DNA from: Streptomyces lienomycini
GTDB lineage: Bacteria > Actinomycetota > Actinomycetes > Streptomycetales > Streptomycetaceae
DNA: 64,000 nucleotides
Assembly (NCBI RefSeq): GCF_027947595.1
Contig: NZ_CP116257.1
Coordinates: forward strand, 2,294,001-2,358,000
Direction of reading: 5' to 3'
The notes below the pieces were generated by a model that was not told the DNA's origin, did no database searches, and was given only the letters and a program-made list of their open reading frames with translations. Shown in pieces: positions 8,899-17,481 of the stretch. The first letter of the stretch is position 1; each line of letters opens with the position of its first letter. The position numbers and the translations under genes are program-made.

Positions 8899-9684
8899 GC
8901 GCCCGCCCCAGCCTGGAGATCGCGGTCGTGTCCCCGGCGGGCGCCCGCACCGCCCGCGAGCACGGGGCGGACCGCGTCGAACTGTGCACCGGACTCGAAC
9001 TGGGCGGCCTGACCCCCTCGACCGCGACGGTCGAGGCGGCCGTCGAGTCCGGGCCGCCCGTCCACGTCCTCGTCCGCTGCCGCCCCGGCGACTTCGTGTA
9101 CGACGCCGAGGAGGTCGCCCTGATGACCGCCGAGGTGCGTACCGCCCTGCGCGCGGGCGCCCGCGGCGTCGTCGTCGGAGCACTGACCCCGGGCGGCGCC
9201 CTCGACACGGACGCCCTCGCCGCGCTCGCCGGCGCCGCGCGGGACACCGACCCCGCCGCACAGGTCACGCTCCACCGGGCGGTGGACCAGGCGAGCGACC
9301 CGGTGGCCGCCGTCGCGGCGCTGCCCGGGCTCGGCACCACCCGCGTCCTGACCTCCGGCGGCGCGTCCACCGCGAGCGGGGAAGGGCCGTGCTCACCGCG
9401 ATGGCCGCCGCGGCCCCGGCGTCGACGTGGCCGCCGGGGGCGGGGTGCGGCCCGGCGACATCGCCGGTCTGCTGGCGGCGGGCGCCACCTCGGTGCACCT
9501 GTCCGCCAAGTCCCGGGCGACGCCCCGGCGCGCGGCCGGCTGGGTACCCCTCGGCGCGGGCGGCACCTCCGCCGCCGACGACACCCACTTCGTCACCGAC
9601 GGCACCGTCGTCGCGGAGGCGAGGAGGGCACTGGACGCGGCGGTCGGACGGACGGGGGAGCAGCCCGGAGGCGCCCCTCGGTGA
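8895..9684 (+). pseudogene. cutC: CutC family protein, interrupted by two -1 frameshifts
   Basis: The product is a TIM-barrel protein of the CutC family, historically linked to copper homeostasis. The first ~163 residues (IAVVSPAGARTAREHGADRVELC, HRAVDQ, VLTSGGAS) read normally from a GTG that overlaps the M81 stop. The frame is then lost near 9384-9386, where GGG would need to be GGGG, continues in a second frame (VLTAMAAAAP), and is lost again at 9414-9417, where CCCC would need to be CCCCC. The third frame finishes the barrel with AAGGGVRPGDIAGLLAAG and VHLSAKS. All conserved segments are therefore present. Two single-base deletions 30 bp apart in G/C runs look like sequencing errors; true inactivation is the alternative. 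Confidence 0.8.
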
Positions 9685-9717
9685 ACGGCCCGCGGACCCG
9701 ACCGGGACACTGGCACC

Positions 9718-10743
9718 GTGGACGCACTCGCCGGACTGCTGGAGGGCCCCCGGGCCCGTGGTGCCTTCATGATCCGCGCCTGCTTCGACCCGCCCTGGGC
9801 CGTGCGCGTCGAGGACCGGGCACCGCTGACCGTGATGCTGATGGTCCGCGGCGACGCCTGGATCGTGCCCGGCACGGGGGAGGGGCTGCGCCTGCGGGCC
9901 GGGGACCTGGCCATCGCGCGCGGCCCCGACCCGTACGTCTGCGCCGACGACCCCGCCACCGCCCCGCAGGCGGTGATCCTGCCGGGCGGCGCGTGCAGCT
10001 ACCCCGACGGGCGCCCCCTCAACGGCTCGATGGACCTCGGCGTCCGCACCTGGGGCGACCACGCCGACGGCCAGGCGGTCCTCCTCATCGGCACCTACCT
10101 GGTCCGCGGCGAGATCGGCGGCCGTCTCCTCGACGCGCTGCCGCCGCTGCTGTCCCTCACCTCCGAGGCGTGGGACAACCCCCTCACCCCGCTGCTGATG
10201 ACGGAGGTCACGCGCGACGAGCCGGGCCAGGAGGTCGTCCTGGACCGGCTCCTCGACCTGCTCGTCATCGCCGCACTGCGGGCCTGGTTCGCCCGGCCGT
10301 CGGCCGAGGCGCCCGCCTGGTACCGGGCGATGGGCGACCCGGTCGTCGGCCGGGCGCTGCGGCTGATCCAGGACGATCCGGCCCACGCCTGGACCGTCGC
10401 GTCCCTCGCCGCGAAGACCGGCGTCTCCCGCGCCGCGCTCGCCCGCCGCTTCACCGACCTCGTCGGCGAACCCCCCATGGGCTACCTCACCGGCTGGCGT
10501 CTCGCCCTGGCCGCCGACCGGCTGCGGGACGGCGAGGACACCCTCGGCGCGATCGCCCGCCAGGTCGGCTACGGCAGCGCGTTCGCCCTGTCCACCGCCT
10601 TCAAGCGGGTCTACGGCGTCAGCCCGCAGGAGTACCGCGCCCACCCCGCCCCCGGGACCGCCCCCGAACCCGCCCCGGCCCCGGCCCCGGCTTCGGCTCC
10701 GGCCCCGGCTTCGGGCTCCGGCGTGACACCGGCTCCGGCGTAA
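9718..10743 (+). CDS. AraC-family transcriptional regulator with cupin-type sensor
   Basis: This 341-residue protein has an N-terminal AraC-binding cupin-like domain (residues 1-190) and a C-terminal pair of helix-turn-helix motifs (about 205-305, with [20 protein letters not shown] and [24 protein letters not shown], then SPQEYR). The family usually controls neighbouring enzymes in response to small aromatic or sugar-like ligands. After residue 308 there is a proline/alanine-rich tail in which PA and SAPA units recur, unrelated to the DNA-binding fold. The GTG start lies 33 bp after the cutC stop, so it may be co-transcribed with the M81 unit. No target is evident. Confidence 0.88.
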   Translation: MDALAGLLEGPRARGAFMIRACFDPPWAVRVEDRAPLTVMLMVRGDAWIVPGTGEGLRLRAGDLAIARGPDPYVCADDPATAPQAVILPGGACSYPDGRPLNGSMDLGVRTWGDHADGQAVLLIGTYLVRGEIGGRLLDALPPLLSLTSEAWDNPLTPLLMTEVTRDEPGQEVVLDRLLDLLVIAALRAWFARPSAEAPAWYRAMGDPVVGRALRLIQDDPAHAWTVASLAAKTGVSRAALARRFTDLVGEPPMGYLTGWRLALAADRLRDGEDTLGAIARQVGYGSAFALSTAFKRVYGVSPQEYRAHPAPGTAPEPAPAPAPASAPAPASGSGVTPAPA

Positions 10744-10753
10744 CCTGGCACGC

Positions 10754-11437
10754 GTGTACGCGGAACGGGCGTCCCGGCTGACCGGCGCGGTGGTGTGGAC
10801 CAACACCCCGACGCGGCCCGGCCCGGGACGGGTGCTGCCCGACGGCTGCATGGACCTGCTCTGGTACGACGGCCGGCTCCTGGTCGCGGGCCCCGACACC
10901 CGCGCCCACCTCACCGACGGCACCCCCGGCGGCTGGGCGGGCGTCCGCTTCCACCCCGGCACCGCGCCCGCGCTCCTCGGCGTGCCCGCCGCCGAATTGC
11001 GCGACCGCCGCGTCGACCTCACCGACCTCTGGCCTGCCGCCCGCGCACGAAACCTGACCGCCCGGGTCAACGCCGCCCCCGACCCGGCCACCGGCCTGGA
11101 GCGGGCCGCGCTGTCCCGGGCCGCCGACACCGGGCCCCCCGACCCGCTGCTCGCCCGGATCGTCACCGCCCTCGACGCCGGCCGCCCGGTCGCCGCCACC
11201 GCCGACGCACTCGGCATCGGAGCCCGCCAGCTGCACCGCCGCTCACTGGCCGCCTTCGGCTACGGCCCCAAGACGCTGGCCCGCGTCCTGCGGCTGCAAC
11301 GCGCCCTCGCCCTGGCCCGGAACGGCACCCCCCTCGCCGAGACGGCGGCCCGGACCGGCTTCGCGGACCAGGCCCACCTGACGCGGGACATACGGGAACT
11401 GACGGGCGCGACACCTCTCCAACTACTGCGCGGCTAG
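10754..11437 (+). CDS. AraC-type helix-turn-helix regulator (short form)
   Basis: The 227-residue product has an N-terminal domain with the [13 protein letters not shown] signature seen in many actinobacterial AraC-type regulators, and a C-terminal HTH pair (about 145-225, [35 protein letters not shown], then [22 protein letters not shown]). It starts with GTG 11 bp after the preceding AraC gene. Its 3' end overlaps the convergent glyoxalase-fold gene by 15 bp. The clustering of two AraC-type genes probably reflects separate specificities; their targets are unknown. Confidence 0.85.
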   Translation: MYAERASRLTGAVVWTNTPTRPGPGRVLPDGCMDLLWYDGRLLVAGPDTRAHLTDGTPGGWAGVRFHPGTAPALLGVPAAELRDRRVDLTDLWPAARARNLTARVNAAPDPATGLERAALSRAADTGPPDPLLARIVTALDAGRPVAATADALGIGARQLHRRSLAAFGYGPKTLARVLRLQRALALARNGTPLAETAARTGFADQAHLTRDIRELTGATPLQLLRG

Positions 11438-11821
11438 CGGCGCGAACAGGTCGACGCCGTGACCGTCGGGGTCGCCGAGGACGGCGTACCGCTGCCCCCA
11501 GGGGGCGTCCCAGGGCTCCCGCTCGCCCTTGCAGCCCGCGCCCGTCAACTCCGCGTAGAGGGAGTCCACTTCGGCGGGCGTGTCGCACAGCAGGGCGAGT
11601 GAGTGCCGCCCGCCACCGGTGGGCGGCTCCCATCCGGGCGTGAACGAACGGACGGACTCCTCGGTGTCCAGCAGCAGCCGGATCCCGCCCGGCAACCCGG
11701 CCTCGGCGTGCGGCAGCTCCCCGGACCCCTCCGGGAACGCGAAACCGAGCCGACGGTAGAAGGCCACGGACGCGGCCATGTCGGAGACGATGAGGCTGAT
11801 GGCGTCGAATCGTGCGGTCAT
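11423..11821 (-). CDS. VOC family protein (glyoxalase/bleomycin-resistance fold)
   Basis: A 132-residue single-domain member of the vicinal oxygen chelate superfamily, made of two beta-alpha-beta-beta-beta units (starting [20 protein letters not shown] and [24 protein letters not shown], ending [17 protein letters not shown]). Such proteins bind metals or antibiotics, or catalyse isomerisations; the exact reaction cannot be deduced. The ATG at 11821 gives the expected length. It converges with and overlaps the AraC-type gene on the plus strand. Confidence 0.85.
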   Translation of the reverse strand: MTARFDAISLIVSDMAASVAFYRRLGFAFPEGSGELPHAEAGLPGGIRLLLDTEESVRSFTPGWEPPTGGGRHSLALLCDTPAEVDSLYAELTGAGCKGEREPWDAPWGQRYAVLGDPDGHGVDLFAPLAAQ

Positions 11822-11948
11822 GAAGCCACCGTAGGCGGGGCGCACGGCCCCGGTCTTGAAGAAAACGGACACCCGGACGCCGCGCCCGTGCCTCATAACC
11901 TCCTCAAGTCCCTTGAAGGGAAACCGGCACCGAGCCGACCATGGCCCC

Positions 11949-12278
11949 ATGATCGGACGACTCGCCCCACCGGACCTCAACGTCCTTCTCCTGCGCGACG
12001 CGGACATCGTCGCGCACCGCATCCGTCAGGCCCTCGCCGAGGCGACGCCCGAGGAACGGCCCGGACTGGAGCGCGCCGCCGCCCTGGTCGAGCAGGCCGC
12101 CGCGGCCCCCGACGCGCAACTCCTCGCCCGCTGGGTCCACGAACGCCTCACCGCGGCCGGCCACGAGGGCCCCGTCGACTCCGTCCGCGCGGTCAAGACC
12201 CTGCGCGAAGCGGCCCCCGGCCTCAGCCTGCGCCAGGCCGTCAAGCTGACGAAGGACGCCGCCGCCCACCGCCCCTGA
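11949..12278 (+). CDS. Small protein with ribosomal L7/L12 C-terminal-like segment
   Basis: A 109-residue hypothetical protein. Residues 1-75 form a charged, alanine-rich helical region (IVAHRIRQALAEATPEERPGLERAAALVEQ). The end (VDSVRAVKTLREAAPGLSLRQAVKLTKDA) resembles the alpha-beta C-terminal motif of ribosomal protein L7/L12 that contacts translation factors. No ribosome-binding site is obvious before this ATG, so the start is uncertain. It is not near ribosomal protein genes, so a role in translation is only a possibility. Confidence 0.65.
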   Translation: MIGRLAPPDLNVLLLRDADIVAHRIRQALAEATPEERPGLERAAALVEQAAAAPDAQLLARWVHERLTAAGHEGPVDSVRAVKTLREAAPGLSLRQAVKLTKDAAAHRP

Positions 12279-12338
12279 GCCCGACCGGAACCGCCCGCGG
12301 AACACACCCGTGGAACACCTGTACGGCAGGATGGCCGC

Positions 12339-12989
12339 ATGATTCGTCACGCGCGCGTTCTGCCGGTGCTGCTGGCCCCGCTGCTGCTCACCGCCTGCGG
12401 CTCCGAGAAGGCGGACGCGGGCCGCCCGGCACCTCCCCCCTCGACCGCCGCCCCCGCGGCCGACGGGGCCGAACTGCGGACCCGCGCCCAGGCGATGGGC
12501 ATCGCCCCCGAACTGGTCTACATCACCGAAGCACCCGGGTTCACCCTGGCCCAGCAGTCCGTCGGTGTCCTCGGAGACGAAGGCTTCTCCGCCACCTGGG
12601 TCGACGGCGAGACCAACGCCCAACTGCGCCTCGCCGTCGACCGCGGCACGATCACCGCCGGCACCTGCCCCGAGCAGCCCGTCGGCGACATGCCCGGCGA
12701 GCACACCACCTGCGAGCGAGACGGCGTCGCCTGGTACCGCACCGGGGCCGGACGCCACGAGTACGCCCTGCCCGAGAAGGGGCACGTCGTCCGCGTCTCG
12801 GCCGAGACGGACGCCGTACCCCGCGACGTCCTCAACGCGGCCGCCCTCGCCGCCCACCGCCCCGACGCCGCCGAGACCGACCGCCTCCTGCCCTCCGTCG
12901 ACCCCGCCCCTCCCGCACCCGTCGAGCGCGGCGACCTGCCCCCGTACGGCGACGGGGCCCCCGACAACCACGTGGACGTGGGCGGCTGA
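12339..12989 (+). CDS. Putative lipoprotein of unknown function
   Basis: The 216-residue product starts with a signal peptide and a lipobox LLTAC (Cys20), then a Pro/Ala-rich linker and a compact domain with two more cysteines (GTCPEQP and EHTTCERD) that could pair outside the membrane. It is likely anchored to the outer face of the membrane. I do not recognise the domain. It lies 60 bp downstream of the L7/L12-like small protein and converges on the STAS gene. Confidence 0.8.
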   Translation: MIRHARVLPVLLAPLLLTACGSEKADAGRPAPPPSTAAPAADGAELRTRAQAMGIAPELVYITEAPGFTLAQQSVGVLGDEGFSATWVDGETNAQLRLAVDRGTITAGTCPEQPVGDMPGEHTTCERDGVAWYRTGAGRHEYALPEKGHVVRVSAETDAVPRDVLNAAALAAHRPDAAETDRLLPSVDPAPPAPVERGDLPPYGDGAPDNHVDVGG

Positions 12990-13009
12990 CCCGATCCGCG
13001 ACCGGTGCG

Positions 13010-13324
13010 CTACGCCGTGAAGGCCGCCACCGTGTCCAGCCCCGCCTGCCGCAGGGTCCGGTGAACAGCCGGGCGGGCACCCCGCACGGTGAGAGCGACC
13101 GGCTCCGGCGTACCGGTCACCGTCCGCAGCAGCGCGTACGCGCACGCCAGATCGATGTGGTCCAGGCCGCTCATGTCCAGGATCCACGCCTTCGGCCTCC
13201 GCAGCCGCGGGTCGAGAAGCGACTCCTCCAGCACACGCAGCGCGGGGGCGTCCAGGTCCCCCGAGAAGGCCAGCACGGCGCGGTCCTCGTCGGCCTCGGC
13301 GATCCTTACCGGTGCGTCCGTCAC
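13010..13324 (-). CDS. STAS-domain protein (anti-sigma factor antagonist-like)
   Basis: A 104-residue single STAS domain with the typical strand-helix order: VLAFSGDLDAPALRVLEESL, AWILDMSGLDHIDLACAYALLRTV, then VALTVRGARPAVHRTLRQAG. In classical antagonists the phospho-acceptor Ser/Thr follows the central Asp in a DxSG[VL]xxxDSSG pattern; here the segment reads DMSGLDHIDLA, so the Ser of DSSG is missing. It may therefore act without RsbW-type phosphorylation or with a different site. The GTG start fits domain length. No cognate kinase gene adjoins it, though an RsbW-like ATPase gene lies 3 kb away. Confidence 0.8.
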   Translation of the reverse strand: MTDAPVRIAEADEDRAVLAFSGDLDAPALRVLEESLLDPRLRRPKAWILDMSGLDHIDLACAYALLRTVTGTPEPVALTVRGARPAVHRTLRQAGLDTVAAFTA

Positions 13325-13474
13325 GACAGCCTCCTCGATGGCCCGGCGCGCGCGTGGCGTGCGTGGTCTCCATTGTCCCTCAGCCGTGACGACAGGGGCG
13401 GCCCGGAATAGATCCGCGTGCCGTGGCGCTGTGACCTGTGCGGTACGACAGTGCGGCGAAGGGCTGGTGGGCGC

Positions 13475-14983
13475 ATGCGGTCAGGCCAGACGAACCCCGT
13501 GGTCAGTACGGTGCACGGCGCCGTACGCGGCAGGTACGAGCACGGAGTCGCCGTGTTCCGGGGCATCCCGTACGCGGCACCCCCCTTCGGACCCCGCCGC
13601 TTTTGCCCACCCGTACCCCCCGAGCCCTGGGACGGCGTCCGAGACGCGGGCTCCTTCGGCCCCACCGCGCCGAAACCCCCGTACTCCGAGGCCTTCGCCC
13701 GATACCTCTCCGACCCGACGATCCCCGGCGACGACTGCCTCAACCTCAACGTCTGGACCCCGCAACCGAGCCCCCGCGCCCACCTGCCCGTCCTCGTCTG
13801 GCTGCACGGCGGCGCCCTGACCAGGGGATCCTCCGCCGTGCCGGTCTACGACGGCCACACCTTCGCCCGCGACGGCGTCGTATGCGTGTCGATCAACTAC
13901 CGTCTGGGTGTCGAAGGCTACGGCCTGTTCCCGGACGCCCCCGCGAACGCCGGCCTGCGCGACCAGATCGCCGCCCTCCAGTGGGTGCGGGACTCCATCG
14001 AAACCTTCGGCGGCGACCCCGACCGGGTCACCGTCGCAGGCCAGTCCGCGGGCGCCATCAGCACCGGCGCGCTCCTCGCCGCACCTCAGGCCCAGGGCCT
14101 GTTCCGGCGGGCCGTCCTCCAGAGCGGCGCACCCGAAGCCACCGACCGCGACAAGGTACGGCGCATGGTCCGCCGCATCGCCACCCGCCTGAAGATCCCC
14201 GCCACCGCCGAGGCATTCGCCGCCGCCGACCGCGCCCAGCTGCTACGGGCCCAGGCCGAGGTGGGGCGATTCAGCAGCCCCGTACTCGGCGGACCCGGAT
14301 TCGGCATCGTCGTCGACGGCGACGTGCTGCCCCGCGACCCGCTGCAAGCACTCGTCGACGGCGACGCGGCACCGGGCGTCGACCTCATGATGGGCTGGAC
14401 CCGCGACGAGTACCGGCTCTGGCTCGTCCCCGGCGGCCTCCTCGAACGCGTCGACCGACTCGGCACGGTGGCCCTCTCGGGCGCCCGCGCCCGCTGCCAC
14501 TGCGGCAACGAGGTGATCCGCGGCTACCGCGCGCTGCGCCCCGACGCGGGGGCCGCCGAGACCGTGGGCCAGCTGGTCACCGACCACCTGCTCCGCGTCC
14601 CGATGCACCGCGTGGCCGACGCACGGCCCGCGCCCACGTACGTCTACGACTTCGCCTGGCCGTCCAACCTCCCCGGCCTTGGCGCCTGCCACGCCCTGGA
14701 GCTGGGCTTCGTCTTCGACTCCGGCGACGGCCCCGACGCGCGCAGGCTCGCGGGAGAGGGCGCGCCGCAGGCCCTGGCCGACGCGATGCACGGGGCGTGG
14801 GTGCGTTTCGCCGAGTCCGGAGACCCCGGCTGGGAGTCCTGGGACGCCACCCACCCCGTGCGAGTCTTCGGCGACGGCGACCCGCGTACGGCCTACGGTC
14901 CGCTCGACGCCGAGTACGACCTGTGGAAGGCCGACGTCACCGGTCCCCGAGGAACGCGGCCCAGGCGTCTGGTCCGACGGTGA
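13475..14983 (+). CDS. Type-B carboxylesterase/para-nitrobenzyl esterase family
   Basis: A roughly 502-residue alpha/beta hydrolase of the carboxylesterase B family. It shows GIPYAAPPFGPRRF near the N-terminus, the EDCLNLNVW-like GDDCLNLNVW, the oxyanion segment WLHGGALTRGS and the nucleophile elbow GQSAG with the catalytic Ser; the acid and His lie in the second half. No signal peptide is evident, so it should be cytoplasmic. An in-frame ATG 57 bp upstream is possible, but only the later start gives the usual N-terminus. The 3' end overlaps the convergent DUF397 gene by 47 bp. Confidence 0.88.
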   Translation: MRSGQTNPVVSTVHGAVRGRYEHGVAVFRGIPYAAPPFGPRRFCPPVPPEPWDGVRDAGSFGPTAPKPPYSEAFARYLSDPTIPGDDCLNLNVWTPQPSPRAHLPVLVWLHGGALTRGSSAVPVYDGHTFARDGVVCVSINYRLGVEGYGLFPDAPANAGLRDQIAALQWVRDSIETFGGDPDRVTVAGQSAGAISTGALLAAPQAQGLFRRAVLQSGAPEATDRDKVRRMVRRIATRLKIPATAEAFAAADRAQLLRAQAEVGRFSSPVLGGPGFGIVVDGDVLPRDPLQALVDGDAAPGVDLMMGWTRDEYRLWLVPGGLLERVDRLGTVALSGARARCHCGNEVIRGYRALRPDAGAAETVGQLVTDHLLRVPMHRVADARPAPTYVYDFAWPSNLPGLGACHALELGFVFDSGDGPDARRLAGEGAPQALADAMHGAWVRFAESGDPGWESWDATHPVRVFGDGDPRTAYGPLDAEYDLWKADVTGPRGTRPRRLVRR

Positions 14984-15110
14984 CGTGTCCCTGCGGGGCT
15001 TTGGAGTCCCGGATGTGGATGGCGGTGGGTTCGTGGGCGACCTCGACGCACTGGCCGCCTTCGCTGCCGCTGTAGGTCGACTTGAACCACTCGAGTGCCG
15101 TGTCGCTCAT
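14937..15110 (-). CDS. DUF397 small protein
   Basis: A 57-residue protein with the DUF397 consensus: WFKSTYSGSEGGQCVEVA, then IRDSK and a C-terminal W-AAF-FL-like helix (DAWAAFLGD). In Streptomyces these proteins accompany XRE/DUF5753 regulators, as in the WhiJ/AbaA-type systems that influence development and antibiotic production. The ATG overlaps the stop of the upstream regulator gene by 4 bp, so the two are co-translated and probably act as a pair, with DUF397 modulating the DNA-binding partner. Confidence 0.92.
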   Translation of the reverse strand: MSDTALEWFKSTYSGSEGGQCVEVAHEPTAIHIRDSKAPQGHVTVGPDAWAAFLGDR

Positions 15111-15925
15111 GCTTCTCCCAGAAGACGGTCCAACAGGGACCTGGTTTCCTCGGTGTTGAGGGCCTGCGTCCGCAGCATCGCATACTTCTGGGTCAGGATC
15201 CCCACCCCTTCGGGGTCGGCGATCAGGTGGCTGCCACGCTGTGTCTCCATGTAGGCGAGCCGCTGGTACTCGGGCGTTTCCATCAGGACGAACGCCCCGT
15301 CGAGTCCGGCATGCGAGGTGCGTCCGAGCGGCAGTACTTGGAGCGTGATCCCCGGCATTTCCGCGTGCTCGCGCAGCTTCTGGATCTGTTCTGCGTAGAC
15401 CTCCCTTCCGCCCAGTCGATCGCGCAGGGCAGCCTCCCAGATCACGAAGCTCGTGGTGGGCGGCACCTTGCGATGCAGAATCTCCTGGCGGCCCATGCGG
15501 GCCGCCACCCGCAGTGCAATCTCGTCCTCCTCGTAGACGGGAACGCGGCTGCGGAAGACCGCTCGCGCGTACCCCTCTGTCTGGAGCTGGCCGGGCACGG
15601 CCAGGTTGTCGTAGACAGAGATGGCGATGGCCTCCCGCTCCCTGTCCAGGAACTCCTCCGCCCACAACGGAACCAGGTCCACCTCCGGCATCCTGCTCAA
15701 CGCGGTCGACAACGCACCCTTGGTCTCCAGGAGTTCGTCGAGCTGCTCGGCGAGATCCGGCTTCAGCGGGCGTCGGCCCTGTTCGATCGAGGCGATCTGC
15801 TGCTCGCCGATGACGAAACGCTCGCCCAGGGACCGCTGGGTGTGCCCCGCCGCCTGTCGGTAGAGGGCGAGTAGCGCGCCCACCATCTTCATCGCGGAGG
15901 CGTTTCTCCGTGCCGTCGTACCCAT
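15107..15925 (-). CDS. XRE-type helix-turn-helix regulator with DUF5753 domain
   Basis: This 272-residue protein has an N-terminal XRE DNA-binding domain (about residues 12-70, LGERFVIGEQQIASIEQGRRPLKPDLAEQLDELL as the helix-turn-helix) and a C-terminal DUF5753 domain (about 90-265, starting WAEEFLDREREAIAISVYDNLAVPGQLQTEGYARA). This is the WhiJ-like architecture common in Streptomyces. The ATG at 15925 fits the family N-terminus. It is followed by the coupled DUF397 gene and is divergent from an RsbW-like ATPase gene, the standard three-gene arrangement; target promoters usually include its own upstream region. Confidence 0.92.
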   Translation of the reverse strand: MGTTARRNASAMKMVGALLALYRQAAGHTQRSLGERFVIGEQQIASIEQGRRPLKPDLAEQLDELLETKGALSTALSRMPEVDLVPLWAEEFLDREREAIAISVYDNLAVPGQLQTEGYARAVFRSRVPVYEEDEIALRVAARMGRQEILHRKVPPTTSFVIWEAALRDRLGGREVYAEQIQKLREHAEMPGITLQVLPLGRTSHAGLDGAFVLMETPEYQRLAYMETQRGSHLIADPEGVGILTQKYAMLRTQALNTEETRSLLDRLLGEA

Positions 15926-16010
15926 GAGGTCCAACTCCCCACCCGTGCCCGTACGTTCACCATCGCGCACCCGTACACACCTGCCGTACTGCCATGCGCA
16001 CTGTTTCATG

Positions 16011-16445
16011 ATGGCCACGGAGCGTAACTCTCGTACTGTGAACAACGAAACTCCACCCTCGTCCGCACGTGAGCGCTTCTACCGCCGTGAACGCCGGTCC
16101 GTCCCCGCCGCGCGGGCCTTCGCACGGGAGGTGCTCGCCGACTGGGGTGTGCGCGGGCGCGCCGACGACGTGGTGCTGTGCGTGAGCGAACTGGCCACCA
16201 ACGCGTTGGTGCACGGCGTGCCGCCCGGCCGGGGATTTCGGCTGCGGCTGCTGCCGTGCGGGGACGGCGTACGTGTCGAGGTCCACGACAGTGGGGGCGG
16301 GGTGCCGGCCGTGCCCCTGGACGACCCCGGCGGGTCGGCCGAGGGCGGGCGCGGGCTGTTGCTGGTGTCGGAACTGGCGAACAAGTGGGGCGTGGGGGAG
16401 AGGGGGCCCGGCAAGGTCGTGTGGTGTGAGGTGGGTGATGCATAG
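16011..16445 (+). CDS. ATP-binding protein, RsbW-like GHKL fold
   Basis: A protein of about 144 residues with a histidine-kinase-like ATPase fold: the N box ELATNALVHG, the G1 motif VHDSGGG and the G2 region GGRGLLLVSELANKWG. It resembles anti-sigma-factor serine kinases of the RsbW/SpoIIAB class. The start is uncertain: tandem ATG codons lie at 16008 and 16011, a GTG at 16038 is also in frame, and none has a clear ribosome site. It is divergent from the XRE/DUF397 pair, and such ATPases are regular members of these developmental regulator clusters. Confidence 0.85.
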   Translation: MATERNSRTVNNETPPSSARERFYRRERRSVPAARAFAREVLADWGVRGRADDVVLCVSELATNALVHGVPPGRGFRLRLLPCGDGVRVEVHDSGGGVPAVPLDDPGGSAEGGRGLLLVSELANKWGVGERGPGKVVWCEVGDA

Positions 16446-16463
16446 GGAGTTGGAAGAGTGGCT

Positions 16464-16616
16464 GTGGGGCCGCCCGCTTCTTGGTCAGTGTCGTGCTTCC
16501 GCGATCCGCGTCAAGGGCGCTCCGCTGTCGCTGCGCGTCGCCTTCGGCGATGGGCCTGCGGCCCACCCTTGACTCGGCTCGCTCCAGCACGGGTGAGAAG
16601 CGTGCGGGCGGCCGGG
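16464..16616 (+). repeat. Left arm of long inverted repeat
   Basis: About 150 bp that recurs, inverted and with moderate divergence, at 17294-17436. Bases 16563-16591 (CCACCCTTGACTCGGCTCGC and nine more) match the reverse complement of 17320-17348 exactly, and the flanks align with scattered mismatches and small gaps. Confidence 0.75.
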
Positions 16617-16940
16617 GGAGGGTGGGTGTCCCGGGTACGTCGGTCCCTGCCGCCGGTTTGCCGGTCGTCCGGCGTGAGGGGCGCGTTCGCGTCTCGCCAG
16701 CACGCCGGGTGGGCTTAGCGTCTGCCGCCCGGTGGGTGGTGGGCGCCGTTGAGTGGGTGGTGCGTGGTGGGTTTGGCGTCTGCCGCCTTGGTGGGTGGTG
16801 CGTGTTGGGCGGTGGGTGCAGCCCGGCGGGTGATGGGTGCCGCCGGATGTGTGGTGGGTGATGGGTGCCGCCGGGTGTGTGGTGGGCGTGGTGACAGTTG
16901 GTCGGGGGATTGATGGCGGCGGGGGGCGGGGGCTTGTCGG

Positions 16941-16976
16941 AAACCGAGGACAAAATCGCGATTTTGTCCTCGGTTT
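16941..16976. terminator. Perfect 36-bp palindrome, probable bidirectional terminator
   Basis: The left half runs AAACCGAGGACAAAATCG and the right half is its exact reverse complement, followed by TTT on the plus strand. It is far more AT-rich than the surroundings. It sits between convergent transcription units, so it can end transcription from both sides. A hairpin with a 16-bp stem is expected in RNA from either strand. Binding by a dimeric protein is an alternative. Confidence 0.65.
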
Positions 16977-17293
16977 TTGGGAGGGGTCCCGGAGGGGGCG
17001 AGGGTTCTCGTGCTCCCCAGGACGTAACCGCCCGCGGCCGCCCGCCCACCCGCCCGCCCGACCGCACCCGCCCGCCCGCGGTGGGCTGCCCACGGCCGCC
17101 CGCCCGACCGCAGCCGCCCGCCCGGGTCGGCTGCACACGACCGCGTGTCCATGGCTGTTCGTTCTTGGCCGGTTGCCCCACTGGCCGTTGGACGCTGACG
17201 CGGCGTGGCGTGCATGTGAGGTGCTGGTGCGTTCCTCGTGCCGGGGACTGGGTGGCTGGCCTGAGGGACCGGTGTGCGTCGGCCACCCGTTTT

Positions 17294-17436
17294 CCCGGGC
17301 CGCTCGCTCGCTTCTCCCTCGTGCTGGAGCGAGCCGAGTCAAGGGTGGCCCGCAGGGCCATCGGCGGAGCCGACGCGGAGCGCCCTTTACTCGGGTCGTG
17401 GAGGCACGACACTGGCAAGGAAGCGAGTGGCCCCAC
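17294..17436 (-). repeat. Right arm of long inverted repeat
   Basis: The inverted partner of 16464-16616. The match is strongest in the 29-bp exact block at 17320-17348 and continues through the GTGTCGTG and GTGGGGCC motifs at the outer end. The arms are about 680 bp apart with the palindrome between them. Confidence 0.75.
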
Positions 17437-17481
17437 GGTCACTCCTCCTACGCCCCGAAGCTCCCGGAGGCCCCTGCCCAG

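Larger units (their letters stand above)
16446..17481. other. Gene-free inverted-repeat block
   Basis: About 1.04 kb lies between two convergent genes and contains no credible coding sequence. Reading frames that cross it on both strands lack family-like composition and are broken by repeats. It holds outer inverted arms, a G/T-rich stretch on the plus strand (about 16,700-16,905) with tandem GGTG units, a perfect 36-bp palindrome, and a C-rich stretch (about 17,025-17,130) with CCCG units. Strand asymmetry therefore flips around the palindrome. It may be a bidirectional terminator region or a remnant of a repeat family; no transposase is present. Confidence 0.7.

Noticed and set aside
16006..17442. 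Minus-strand frame through the inverted-repeat block
   Set aside because: It crosses the perfect palindrome and both repeat arms, and its product is Pro/Thr/His repeats without domain or plausible start.
16446..17481. Insertion sequence
   Set aside because: The inverted arms are long and diverged, no target-site duplication was seen by eye, and no transposase frame lies between them.
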